From an uncultured Clostridia bacterium (lineage in GTDB: Bacteria > Bacillota > Clostridia > Oscillospirales > Acutalibacteraceae), in assembly GCA_946535695.1 (NCBI GenBank), contig CAMNDS010000009.1, forward strand, positions 1-15,436: a DNA stretch of 15,436 nucleotides. Direction: 5' to 3'. The notes under the pieces were generated by a model. It had not been told where the DNA came from and made no database searches. It worked only from the letters and a program-made list of their open reading frames with translations. Below are positions 1-5,902 of this stretch, piece after piece. How positions within the stretch are numbered: position 1 is the stretch's first letter; each line of letters starts with the position of its first letter. The position numbers and the translations under genes are program-made.

Positions 1-556
1 TTCCAATAATAAAAGTTTCAACTCGTTTTTCCGGCTTGCGAATAACTTCGGATTCTATCGCAACCGGCCCTACTAAATAAAAAACCGAAAGTTTGTAGGA
101 TTCGCCAAACATCGTCCAAATTTTTACTTTTTCTTCCATTTCAAGCGGAATCATACTTATCGGGATCTTTTCTATTTTTGAGTCATCAGGCAAATAATCT
201 TGAGGTATTACCTGATTATCTTTAAAAACTTGTATTACTTTGCCGATAATTCGTGATTCTTCGGCAGATTTTAACTCAATTTGTGCTTTGCTCGAAACCG
301 ATATCATATAATAAAGCTCTATCATAGAAGGCGGGTCCTGCTCACGGCCGTCGGGCAAATGAATCGGCTCTCTTTTTTGCGAAGTCAAATCTTCTTTTAT
401 GTCATAAGGATGTATGCCAACTATATATTCTCCGCGGTCTTTAGGCTCACAAATACCTATTTTTTCAGCTTTGTCTATTGGTTCCGGCGTAAGTTTTTCT
501 CTTAAAATATTAGTTATTGCCTGACCAACGTCTGAAATTATTGTATACTTTGCCAA
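1..556 (-). CDS. DUF4255 / Pvc16-type protein, eCIS tube-terminator family (partial, 3' end outside window)
   Basis: The minus strand is open for 185 codons from a TTG start at 556 to the left edge. The start is chosen from the Shine-Dalgarno AGGTG eight bases upstream and a TTGAAT-17-TATAAT promoter; no in-frame ATG lies nearby. The protein begins (M)AKYTIISDVGQAI, has LTPEPI and IGICEPKDRGE early, a middle segment PSMIELYYMIS and, later, KIWTMFGESYKLSVFYLVGP. This order (short N-terminal helix, proline-rich strand region, MxELYYM strand, then IW..xG..YKLSV.YxVxPV) is that of the DUF4255/Pvc16 N-terminal domain. In Photorhabdus PVC and Serratia Afp particles, Pvc16/Afp16 caps the inner tube and sets particle length; related genes occur in eCIS clusters of clostridia. 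The remainder of such a cluster should lie to the left of the window. The family assignment is from remembered sequence patterns and is fairly secure; that a complete working injection system is present is inference. Confidence 0.8.
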   Translation of the reverse strand, partial: MAKYTIISDVGQAITNILREKLTPEPIDKAEKIGICEPKDRGEYIVGIHPYDIKEDLTSQKREPIHLPDGREQDPPSMIELYYMISVSSKAQIELKSAEESRIIGKVIQVFKDNQVIPQDYLPDDSKIEKIPISMIPLEMEEKVKIWTMFGESYKLSVFYLVGPVAIESEVIRKPEKRVETFIIG

Positions 557-599
557 TTTAATATCACCTACTCTGATAATTTCTGAGTAATTTTGTGAT

Positions 600-628
600 A
601 TTATATCAATTTAGAATTTTAAATTCAA
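600..628 (-). promoter_or_regulatory. Sigma-A-like promoter of the DUF4255 gene
   Basis: On the minus strand TTGAAT (628-623), a 17-base spacer and TATAAT (605-600) precede the TTG start by about 45 bases. The promoter overlaps the first copy of the direct repeat at 607-651. Confidence 0.55.
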
Positions 629-731
629 ACAAAAATGTTTATATTAGCTATAGTTTTTTCTCCGGCATCGCCGGAGAAGATACTTACAAATTAGAATTTT
701 AAATTCAGAAAAAAGTGTTTATGTTGACTAT
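607..731. repeat. Imperfect tandem direct repeat, two ~45-base copies 80 bases apart
   Basis: Bases 607-651 and 687-731 match at about 38 of 45 positions, sharing TTAGAATTTTAAATTCA and later TGTTTAT. Each copy is followed by a GC-rich hairpin (658-678 and 774-793), so repeat plus hairpin looks like a duplicated unit. Copy 1 carries the promoter elements of the DUF4255 gene; copy 2 lacks the TATAAT box. Confidence 0.7.
658..678. repeat. GC-rich hairpin repeat, copy 1
   Basis: Perfect 9-base arms TTCTCCGGC / GCCGGAGAA around loop ATC. It lies upstream of the DUF4255 promoter. On neither strand is it followed by a T-run, so it is not a standard intrinsic terminator. Same family as the copies at 774, 2906, 3408, 4818, 5877, 6789, 11346, 12083 and 13796. 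Confidence 0.85.
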
Positions 732-773
732 TCGAGAGCTTGTCGATTTTTATAAAATAAAGAACTCAAGCAT

Positions 774-793
774 TTTCTCCGGCGCCGGAGAAA
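774..793. repeat. GC-rich hairpin repeat, copy 2 (perfect 20-base palindrome)
   Basis: TTTCTCCGGC joined directly to its reverse complement, with no loop base. It lies about 40 bases beyond the dapA stop codon, where a terminator would be expected, but the minus-strand transcript continues into mixed sequence rather than a T-run. Confidence 0.85.
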
Positions 794-830
794 TTTTTAA
801 CATTGATTGATTAATTTTTAAATAAATTTA

Positions 831-1703
831 TTATATGCTTAACTTAATTTTATACTTATTAATCAAGTCTGAAATTTGTTTTTTTAAGTTATCACTAAGT
901 TCACACAATGGCAAACGACATTCACCACAGTTTATTCCAAGGTAATTTAAAGCATATTTTACAGGAATTGGATTAACGTCACAAAAAAGATTTTTAATTA
1001 AATCGTAATATTTAAACAAAATTTTTCTATTTCCTAAAGCAATTTGTTGAGTTTCATAAGGTAAAATATTTGATAAAACCGATATAACTCCTATTCCACC
1101 GACCGAATTGATTGCAATGGTCTGATCATCATTGCCTGAATAAATATTCAAATCATCACCACATAAAAATTTAGTTTCTATTATAGAAGAAATATTACCA
1201 TTAGCTTCTTTTATTGCGACAATATTATCGATTTTCGAAAGTTCTTTATAAGTTTCAGGTAAAATGTTAAGTCCTGTGCGAGTTGGTACATTGTAAACTA
1301 TCATTGGCAAATATATTTTGTCTGCAATATGGTTATAATGTTTAATAATTCCAGTTTGTGAAGTTTTGTTATAAAATGGAGTAACAATTAAAACAGCATC
1401 CGCGCCAAGTTCTTGTGCTTCTTTAGACAGTTTAACTGCAGTTTTTGTACTGTTAGCACCTGTTCCAATTATAACAGGTACTCTTTTATCGACTTTTTTG
1501 ACAATTTTTGAAATAATTTCCGTTCGTTCTTCGTAGGTAACCGTAGGTGATTCACCCGTTGTGCCCAATATTACCAGTGCTTGTGTTCCGTTATTTATTT
1601 GGAAATCAATAAGTTTTTCGAAAATATTAAAATTTATTTTATTATTTTCATCAAATGGAGTTACCATTGCTGTTGCTGATCCTTTAAATAAAATTTTTTT
1701 CAT
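831..1703 (-). CDS. dapA: 4-hydroxy-tetrahydrodipicolinate synthase
   Basis: DapA condenses aspartate semialdehyde with pyruvate, the branch-point step to diaminopimelate and lysine, in the cytoplasm. The 290-residue product has the usual family length and covers the whole TIM barrel. Visible features are the GTTGE substrate loop at 47-51, YNVPTRTG at 137-144 holding the proton-relay Tyr137 and the carboxylate-binding Arg142, and IVAIKEANG with the Schiff-base Lys165. The ATG start has an AAGGAG site 6 bases upstream. It follows asd with only 12 bases between the two, and the asd stop codon nearly touches the dapA ribosome-binding site, so the two are co-transcribed, with asd supplying the substrate. 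No regulatory leader such as a lysine riboswitch is visible. The transcript ends near the hairpin at 774-793. Confidence 0.97.
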   Translation of the reverse strand: MKKILFKGSATAMVTPFDENNKINFNIFEKLIDFQINNGTQALVILGTTGESPTVTYEERTEIISKIVKKVDKRVPVIIGTGANSTKTAVKLSKEAQELGADAVLIVTPFYNKTSQTGIIKHYNHIADKIYLPMIVYNVPTRTGLNILPETYKELSKIDNIVAIKEANGNISSIIETKFLCGDDLNIYSGNDDQTIAINSVGGIGVISVLSNILPYETQQIALGNRKILFKYYDLIKNLFCDVNPIPVKYALNYLGINCGECRLPLCELSDNLKKQISDLINKYKIKLSI

Positions 1704-1715
1704 AAAATTCTCCTT

Positions 1716-2783
1716 TTAATATAAATATTTTTCTTTGTATAAAAGTTCTGCAAGTAAAATTGCTCCACCAGCTGCGCCACGGATTGTATTGTGCGATAAA
1801 CACACAAATTTTATCTTATTTTTATCATATTTAATCAATCTACCAACACTGAACCCCATACCATTATCACGATTTCTATCAAATTTTATTTGAGGTTTAT
1901 TATTTTCATAAAAATATTTTATTAATTTTTTCGGTGAACTTGGCAAATTTATAGGATTAAAATTTTCCCAGATATTTATAATTTCATCTGTTGAAATATC
2001 GTTATCAAATTCTGCAAAAACCGAAGCCAAATGGCCATTGCTGATGGGCACTCTTATACAATTGGAAATTATTTTCGGCATATCAGCATTTATAATACCA
2101 TTGTTACTAACTTTCCCCATAATTTTCAGCGGTTCGAGCTCAGTTTTTTGTTCTTCACCATCGATATAGGGTATAACATTATCAATTATTTCAGGAAAAT
2201 TTCGAAAAGTTTTTCCGGCACCGGAAATAGCTTGATACGTAGAAACTATAACAAATTTTATTCCAAAATTTCTAATTGGATATAAAACCGGCAAAAAGCA
2301 CTGTAGCGAACAATTAGGCTTTACAGCTATAAAACCCTTCTTAGTATTTAAGCGCTTTTTTTGAATTTTTATAACATCAATATGTTCCGGATTAACTTCC
2401 GGTATAACTAAAGGCACGTCAAGTGTCCATCGATGGGCACTATTGTTAGAAATAACAGGACATTCATTTTTAGCATACATATTTTCAAGATTTGCAACAT
2501 CTTCTTTTGACAGATTAACAGCGCAAAAAACAAAATCCACCATTGAACATATTTTTTTACAATCACTTACAGAATCCATTAAAATTAGATTTTTATTTTT
2601 TTCCGGAATTGCGGTTTCCATGCACCATTTTTCATTAACGGCATCGATATAACGCTTATCTTTTGAACGATTGCTTGCTGCTAAAACTTTGGTTTCGAAC
2701 CAAGGATGATTTTCAAGAATCTGCACAAACCTTTGTCCAACCATTCCGGTAGCGCCTATAATCCCTACTTTTAACTTTTTCAA
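1716..2783 (-). CDS. asd: Aspartate-semialdehyde dehydrogenase (archaeal/fungal-type)
   Basis: Asd reduces aspartyl phosphate to aspartate semialdehyde with NADPH, feeding lysine, diaminopimelate, threonine and methionine synthesis. The 355-residue protein opens with the nucleotide-binding GATGMVG at 10-16. The catalytic cysteine is Cys158 in KPNCSLQC, SGAGKT lies at 187-192, and the catalytic histidine is His251 in RVPISNGH. The IPEVNPEH segment and the overall form fit the archaeal/fungal class rather than the E. coli class. The start is TTG at 2783-2781, with a weak GAGGT upstream; no ATG gives a better N-terminus, because the Rossmann motif requires the protein to begin here. It is the first gene of asd-dapA and has its own promoter at 2804-2832. 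Only about 20 bases of leader separate that promoter from the start, leaving no room for a T-box or riboswitch. Confidence 0.95.
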   Translation of the reverse strand: MKKLKVGIIGATGMVGQRFVQILENHPWFETKVLAASNRSKDKRYIDAVNEKWCMETAIPEKNKNLILMDSVSDCKKICSMVDFVFCAVNLSKEDVANLENMYAKNECPVISNNSAHRWTLDVPLVIPEVNPEHIDVIKIQKKRLNTKKGFIAVKPNCSLQCFLPVLYPIRNFGIKFVIVSTYQAISGAGKTFRNFPEIIDNVIPYIDGEEQKTELEPLKIMGKVSNNGIINADMPKIISNCIRVPISNGHLASVFAEFDNDISTDEIINIWENFNPINLPSSPKKLIKYFYENNKPQIKFDRNRDNGMGFSVGRLIKYDKNKIKFVCLSHNTIRGAAGGAILLAELLYKEKYLY

Positions 2784-2803
2784 TCTTGACCTCTGATAAT
2801 TAT

Positions 2804-2832
2804 TTTATATATCTCAATTATATTCATTTCAA
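2804..2832 (-). promoter_or_regulatory. Sigma-A-like promoter of asd-dapA
   Basis: TTGAAA (2832-2827), 17-base spacer, TATAAA (2809-2804) on the minus strand, about 20 bases before the asd start. Confidence 0.5.
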
Positions 2833-2848
2833 TACAAAAAAGTAACTG

Positions 2849-2948
2849 GCATTGCAAAAAAAATATAAAAAAGAAAACTTATGTATGTCAAAATTCGGTG
2901 GTGATTCCAGCATCGCTGTATAGACTATTTCTATACCATTTTTGCGAT
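2849..2948. repeat. Inverted-repeat stretch upstream of the orphan gene
   Basis: ATTGCAAAAA at 2851-2860 faces TTTTTGCGAT at 2939-2948, nine of ten bases complementary. The left end GGCATTGC is shared with the left end of the element at 3382-3531, and the right ends (TTTTTGCGATAC here, TTTTTTAGCGATAC at 3440-3453) are also alike. Inside are a hairpin GTATAG/CTATAC near 2917-2936 and the degenerate GC hairpin at 2906-2920. Confidence 0.5.
2906..2920. repeat. Degenerate GC hairpin repeat, copy 3
   Basis: TCCAGCATCGCTGTA matches the core of copy 1 (TCCGGCATCGCCGGA) at 12 of 15 bases with the same ATC loop. One G-C pair is replaced by A-T on both arms, so CAGC/GCTG still pairs. It lies between the divergent promoters of asd and the orphan gene. 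Confidence 0.5.
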
Positions 2949-2965
2949 ACCTCACCCTTTTATAT

Positions 2966-2994
2966 TTGACATTTATTTTTGGGTATAGTATACT
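2966..2994 (+). promoter_or_regulatory. Near-perfect sigma-A promoter of the 103-residue orphan gene
   Basis: TTGACA (2966-2971), 17-base spacer, TATACT (2989-2994). The predicted start of transcription near 3001 lies downstream of the ATG/TTG codons that would extend the reading frame, which supports translation beginning at 3044. Confidence 0.75.
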
Positions 2995-3043
2995 AAAATT
3001 AAGCGCAAAATTTGTGCTAATTCAGCAAAATGAGGTGATGTGT

Positions 3044-3355
3044 ATGAAAACAAAAGAAATTGAGACTCTCGCAGATGAATATTGCGGTTATTTAAAAGAT
3101 AACAATCTTAAACCTACGGGAACTAAAAACTTAGAAAAAAAACTTATCCCGGTATTCGGATCTACGTTGGCGCATTTAATGGTACAATGTATCCTTGAAA
3201 GCAAAAGTGCAGAGGATATCTACACTTTAGCTTACAGTAATTGCCCATCAGATAAGAAACAAATAAAAAGAATGGGTATATTCATGGCTCAGATGATAGA
3301 AAACAAAACAATATCAGAAAGTGTGGCCAACAAAATAATAGATAAGTATTTATGA
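3044..3355 (+). CDS. Uncharacterised 103-residue protein
   Basis: I do not recognise this protein. The reading frame is open further upstream, but the start is placed at ATG 3044 because GAGGTG lies six bases before it and the consensus promoter at 2966-2994 would exclude earlier starts. The product is soluble, without signal peptide or membrane segment, rich in Lys and Glu, and predicted mostly helical: an N-terminal helix (KEIETLADEYCGYLK), a basic linker with PTGTKNLEKKL, a hydrophobic middle helix (STLAHLMVQCILE) and two C-terminal helices ending in ANKIIDKYL. Two cysteines lie in the middle and one in the N-terminal helix. The gene is monocistronic, faces the rpsR operon, and is bracketed by inverted-repeat DNA on both sides (2849-2948 and 3382-3531), which may mean acquisition as a cassette. 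A small regulator or adaptor is possible, but no function can be assigned. Confidence 0.75.
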   Translation: MKTKEIETLADEYCGYLKDNNLKPTGTKNLEKKLIPVFGSTLAHLMVQCILESKSAEDIYTLAYSNCPSDKKQIKRMGIFMAQMIENKTISESVANKIIDKYL

Positions 3356-3381
3356 TTATTTATAAAAAGTTGTAATATAAG

Positions 3382-3531
3382 GCATTGCTAAAAAAAGATA
3401 GATATTTCCTCCGGCGGCGGCCGGAGGCTACTTTTCCTTTTTTAGCGATACTAAAAGTTTAAACATAATTTATAACTTTATTTTATTATTTTTGTATCGT
3501 GTTTTTTGTTTCTGTACACTTTTAGCAATGC
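3382..3531. repeat. 150-base element with perfect 12-base terminal inverted repeats (MITE-like)
   Basis: GCATTGCTAAAA at 3382-3393 is the exact reverse complement of TTTTAGCAATGC at 3520-3531. A second, internal partner of the left end (TTTTTTAGCGAT, 3440-3451) lets the first 70 bases fold on their own around the GC hairpin at 3408-3427. It has no coding capacity. It fills the gap between the convergent orphan gene and rpsR. Resemblance to a miniature inverted-repeat transposable element is inference; no clear target-site duplication is seen. Confidence 0.55.
3408..3427 (+). terminator. GC hairpin repeat, copy 4; possible terminator of the orphan gene
   Basis: Arms CCTCCGGC / GCCGGAGG around loop GGCG, about 50 bases after the orphan stop codon. 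This copy is followed on the plus strand by a T-rich stretch (CTACTTTTCCTTTTTT), so it could act as an intrinsic terminator. It belongs to the same dispersed hairpin family. Confidence 0.5.
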
Positions 3532-3539
3532 AACAAACA

Positions 3540-3564
3540 TTCCCTCTACGTATCGTAGAGGGAA
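3540..3564 (-). terminator. Terminator hairpin of the rpsF-ssb-rpsR operon
   Basis: Perfect 11-base arms TTCCCTCTACG / CGTAGAGGGAA around loop TAT, starting 10 bases after the rpsR stop. On the minus strand it is followed by TGTTTGTTG, a moderate T-rich tail. Its sequence is unrelated to the dispersed CTCCGG hairpin family. Confidence 0.75.
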
Positions 3565-3574
3565 TAAAGATACT

Positions 3575-3886
3575 TTAATGTTTTAAATTGTTAGTATACG
3601 GAATTATTGCTAAAAGTCGTGCTTTTTTAATTGCCTTTGCTAAAACTCTTTGATGATAAGCGCACATTCCAGTTGCTCTGCGTGGCAAAATTTTCGCGCG
3701 TTCCGAAATATATCTGCGCAAGCGCAAGCCCTCTTTGTAATCAATTTTCGTGATTCTATCTACACAAAATGCGCATTGTTTTTTTTTTCTCAAAACCTTT
3801 CGTAGAAATGGGCGATCCATTCTGGATTCAACTTGAGGTTGCTCTGCTTCCGCATTATTTTCAATACTTTTATCTGTATTATCCAT
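3575..3886 (-). CDS. rpsR: 30S ribosomal protein S18, zinc-type, with N-terminal extension
   Basis: S18 pairs with S6 on the platform of the small ribosomal subunit. The conserved core begins near residue 30 and holds CAFC (Cys38, Cys41), IDYKEGLRLRRYISERAKILPRR, and CAYH (Cys75, His78), the four ligands of the zinc-binding form of S18, followed by AIKKARLLAIIPY. At 103 residues it is longer than the usual 75-90 because of an acidic, low-complexity leader (MDNTDKSIENNAEAEQPQVE). The ATG start has GGAGGA about 7 bases upstream, so the extension is probably translated; an internal start at Met23 lacks a comparable site. It is the last gene of the operon, 16 bases after ssb, and is followed by a strong hairpin. 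Confidence 0.97.
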   Translation of the reverse strand: MDNTDKSIENNAEAEQPQVESRMDRPFLRKVLRKKKQCAFCVDRITKIDYKEGLRLRRYISERAKILPRRATGMCAYHQRVLAKAIKKARLLAIIPYTNNLKH

Positions 3887-3902
3887 AAAATTTCCTCCTT
3901 AA

Positions 3903-4367
3903 TTAAAATGGCAAGTCATTATCATCAACACTAGCTTCATTTTCATCAACTGAAAATTCTTGACTAAATGAAGCTTCGGTTGAATAACCTGCGTTTGAGT
4001 TTGAGTTTTTTACATCTTCAATTTTTTCAGTATTTACAGCCATATTATCGGCTTTTGAACCGACAAAATGAACATTGCTTGCAACAATATAAAAACTTTT
4101 GCGTTTTATTCCGTCTTTTCCTTCAAAGATATCTGTTTGGATTTGCCCATCAACTATCATAGGGTTGCCTTTTTTAAAATATTTACACACAAATTCTGCA
4201 GTATTTCTCCAAGCAACAACGTCGAAAAAATCTGTCATTCTTTCGCCACCTTTAGAGTAATTTCGCGCAACCGCTATCGAAAACCTAGTCATAGGAATAT
4301 CATTTGGAGTATGCTTAAGCTCCGGAGTTGCTGTGAGCCTGCCTTCCAAAACAGCAATATTAACCAT
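3903..4367 (-). CDS. ssb: Single-stranded DNA-binding protein
   Basis: SSB coats single-stranded DNA during replication, recombination and repair. The 154-residue protein has an OB fold over about residues 1-103: MVNIAVLEGRLTATPELK, then RFSIAVARNY, DFFDVVAWRNTAEFVCKYFKKG and the IVASNVHFV strand. A Ser/Asn-rich flexible linker follows, and the acidic tip DDNDLPF (148-154) docks partner proteins. Starting VNIAVLEGRL rather than MNKVILIGRL is a mild variation. The position between rpsF and rpsR is the standard bacterial arrangement. The gap to rpsF is only 11 bases, so expression is coupled to S6. It is most likely the housekeeping SSB, because it sits in the conserved operon. Confidence 0.97.
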   Translation of the reverse strand: MVNIAVLEGRLTATPELKHTPNDIPMTRFSIAVARNYSKGGERMTDFFDVVAWRNTAEFVCKYFKKGNPMIVDGQIQTDIFEGKDGIKRKSFYIVASNVHFVGSKADNMAVNTEKIEDVKNSNSNAGYSTEASFSQEFSVDENEASVDDNDLPF

Positions 4368-4378
4368 AAAAACCCCAA

Positions 4379-4678
4379 TTAAATCTCATTTTTATTAATT
4401 ACCAGCAAATGGCGTAGAATTCCACCTGTAATTCTTGCAATTCTGGTAATTTCCGCAGGAATTTTATTTCCGGACTTAAAATTAATAAGAACATAAAAGC
4501 CTTCGTGCTCTTTTTTAATCGGATAAGCCAAACTGCGTTTGCCCCATTTGTCAATCTTTTCTACTTCACCGTCATTTTTTATTAAATCACAGAATTTTTT
4601 TATTAAATTCTCACGTTCTTCTTCGCCTAAGTTCATGGAAAATATAAAAAACAACTCATACGATTTTTGTTCAGCCAT
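4379..4678 (-). CDS. rpsF: 30S ribosomal protein S6
   Basis: S6 binds S18 and the central domain of 16S rRNA. The 99-residue product has the full ferredoxin-like fold of the family: YELFFIFSMNLGEEE, then DKWGKRSLAYPIKKEHEGFYVLINF, and a C-terminal helix with ITRIARITGGILRHLLV. The ATG start has a perfect GGAGGT eight bases upstream. It is the first gene of rpsF-ssb-rpsR, with a consensus promoter at 4740-4768 and a leader of about 55 bases that can fold so that part of the ribosome-binding site pairs. Autogenous control by the S6:S18 complex is known in other bacteria and is likely here, although the diagnostic CCG of the described motif is not evident. Confidence 0.97.
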   Translation of the reverse strand: MAEQKSYELFFIFSMNLGEEERENLIKKFCDLIKNDGEVEKIDKWGKRSLAYPIKKEHEGFYVLINFKSGNKIPAEITRIARITGGILRHLLVINKNEI

Positions 4679-4683
4679 ATCGT

Positions 4684-4733
4684 TTCACCTCCTTATGGAC
4701 TACGACCCTCATCAGAGAGTAAGGACGTAAGTA
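4684..4733 (-). promoter_or_regulatory. Structured rpsF leader, possible S6:S18 autoregulatory site
   Basis: In the minus-strand RNA, ACTCTC pairs with GAGGGT around a UGAU tetraloop (plus-strand 4705-4720), and the flanking CCTT can pair with AAGG at the 5' edge of the Shine-Dalgarno AAGGAGGT. The result is a two-tier stem with a ten-base one-sided bulge. Binding of S6:S18 to this fold is inference. Confidence 0.4.
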
Positions 4734-4739
4734 GGGTGC

Positions 4740-4768
4740 ATTTTATCAGTTTTATTTTTATATGTCAA
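4740..4768 (-). promoter_or_regulatory. Sigma-A promoter of rpsF-ssb-rpsR
   Basis: TTGACA (4768-4763), 17-base spacer, TAAAAT (4745-4740) on the minus strand. Confidence 0.75.
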
Positions 4769-4817
4769 GAAAAATTCAATTAAAATATTGAAAAAATTAT
4801 TGCTGAAAAACAAATAT

Positions 4818-4842
4818 CTTTCTCCGATATAACCGGAGAAAG
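4818..4842. repeat. GC hairpin repeat, copy 5
   Basis: Arms CTTTCTCCG / CGGAGAAAG (9 bases) with loop ATATAAC. It lies about 20 bases after the stop of the 4861-5718 gene and upstream of the rpsF promoter, so it sits at the boundary between two minus-strand transcription units. Confidence 0.75.
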
Positions 4843-4860
4843 TGTATATTGTATAAAAAT

Positions 4861-5718
4861 TTAATTATCTTTGGGCATTTTAAATTTAAAGGTGCGACTT
4901 TCAACTTTCTCTTTAGTGATAACAGTATATCGTATTTCTAAATTGTTTTTTTTCTCATCAAAACTAACGTGTATTGAACAATCACTAAATCCAAAACTAA
5001 AACTACAAGCATTCTTCACAAAAAATTCGGACAATTTAATATTGTCGGAAAATACATCATTTAATGCATTATAAATCTTATCATTAAATGAGAAAAGTTT
5101 ATTGACTTCCGCCCAATCTTTTGAAACTTTGCATCCAGCGTAACTAAATGCCGTATCAATTTGTAACTTTCCTCCTTGTATTGGAAGTCTATTCTGCGAG
5201 TATTCAACAAAATTTTTTGAAAACCAATTTTTATCATTTAATACTAATTTTTCAAATCTCTTGATATTATTTCTTAATCGTTCTTCGCCTTCATCATCTA
5301 ATTCTACTTTTAAACCCTTATTTATCGCATCTTCGATAATTTTATCATTATGCTCTTTAACCATTTTTTTTGGATCGTCTATATCTTTTTTGGTAATGGC
5401 TTTATTGTCAATAGGATTGTTCCCCTTATTTGGATCACCGCCAATATTTGGATCACCACCGCTTTCTTTTTTACCCCAATGTTTAACGCCTAGAATTGTT
5501 AACGTAACCGCTGTGACAGCGGTTAATGCTCCAACGCTAAACCCTAATTTGTGGTTTTTAACCCAATTAATAAATCCTGTGTTTGAATTTTTAGTAGTCG
5601 CCCCTACTGCTGCAAGGGATTGCTCGGTTTTAATATTTTGAGCCGCCTGAGTTTTACAACCAAAAATTGATGCACATGCAAGTGCAAAAGCTAACTTCTT
5701 TCTTCTAAATTTCTTCAT
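4861..5718 (-). CDS. Signal-peptide membrane protein of the EQSLxAVG pair (A)
   Basis: I do not recognise a known family. The start is ATG at 5718, with GAGGTG six bases upstream; the in-frame GTG at 5727 overlaps that site and is unlikely. The 285-residue protein has a basic N-terminus (MKKFRRKK) and hydrophobic stretch to about residue 24, i.e. a signal peptide; Cys21 in IFGC is a weak lipobox. Next come TEQSLAAVGATTK at 31-43, a second hydrophobic helix at about 58-78, a Gly-Asp-Pro-Asn repeat linker (87-99), and a charged domain of about 180 residues ending in beta-like alternating sequence. With a cleaved signal and one later membrane segment, the C-terminal domain would face the cytoplasm, but flanking charges are ambiguous. 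Its neighbour at 5903-6634 shares the N-terminal plan and the EQSL motif. It has its own perfect promoter and is not in an operon. Confidence 0.8.
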   Translation of the reverse strand: MKKFRRKKLAFALACASIFGCKTQAAQNIKTEQSLAAVGATTKNSNTGFINWVKNHKLGFSVGALTAVTAVTLTILGVKHWGKKESGGDPNIGGDPNKGNNPIDNKAITKKDIDDPKKMVKEHNDKIIEDAINKGLKVELDDEGEERLRNNIKRFEKLVLNDKNWFSKNFVEYSQNRLPIQGGKLQIDTAFSYAGCKVSKDWAEVNKLFSFNDKIYNALNDVFSDNIKLSEFFVKNACSFSFGFSDCSIHVSFDEKKNNLEIRYTVITKEKVESRTFKFKMPKDN

Positions 5719-5776
5719 AGAAAACACCTCAATAAATTAAATTTTTAAATGATTGCCAATGCTGACTATGCTGTTC

Positions 5777-5805
5777 ATTATAAAATACAAAAATCAATTT
5801 GTCAA
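5777..5805 (-). promoter_or_regulatory. Perfect consensus sigma-A promoter of EQSLxAVG protein A
   Basis: TTGACA (5805-5800), 17-base spacer, TATAAT (5782-5777) on the minus strand: an exact consensus match, implying strong expression. The leader of about 55 bases contains a near-palindrome ATTGGCAAT. Confidence 0.85.
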
Positions 5806-5876
5806 GGTAAAAATTAAAAAATATTGCAAAAAAATAAAAATGGACTTCTTTCGAAACCAGTAATATGTATATTTAT

Positions 5877-5893
5877 CTCCGGCGGCGCCGGAG
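5877..5893. repeat. GC hairpin repeat, copy 6
   Basis: CTCCGGC / GCCGGAG around GGC. It lies 10 bases after the stop of the 5903-6634 gene. The minus-strand sequence beyond it is ATAAATATA, not a T-run. The bases upstream (GACTTCTTTCGAAAC near 5843) resemble those upstream of copy 7 (GACTTCTTGCGAAAC near 6750), so the repeat unit extends beyond the hairpin. Confidence 0.85.
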
Positions 5894-5902
5894 GCTGCTT
5901 CT

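Noticed and set aside
281..505. Plus-strand 74-residue frame
   Set aside because: It lies antisense to the DUF4255 gene, whose product matches a known family; the plus-strand translation has no family-like features.
658..793. Short CRISPR-like array
   Set aside because: Only two imperfect repeats with an 80-base period, containing hairpins of a family dispersed through the whole window; no cas genes.
2212..2227. Palindrome TTTCCGGCACCGGAAA inside asd, resembling the dispersed hairpins
   Set aside because: It encodes the conserved SGAG motif of the enzyme, and the match is limited to CCGG plus A/T flanks; it is better explained by coding constraint.
2784..2803. Possible lysine riboswitch or T-box before asd-dapA
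   Set aside because: The predicted leader is only about 20 bases, and no T-box or lysine-riboswitch signature is visible upstream.
2942..3043. N-terminal extension of the orphan protein by 34 residues, which would add a hydrophobic segment
   Set aside because: The extension spans the -35 and -10 boxes of a near-perfect promoter, and the best ribosome-binding site serves the ATG at 3044.
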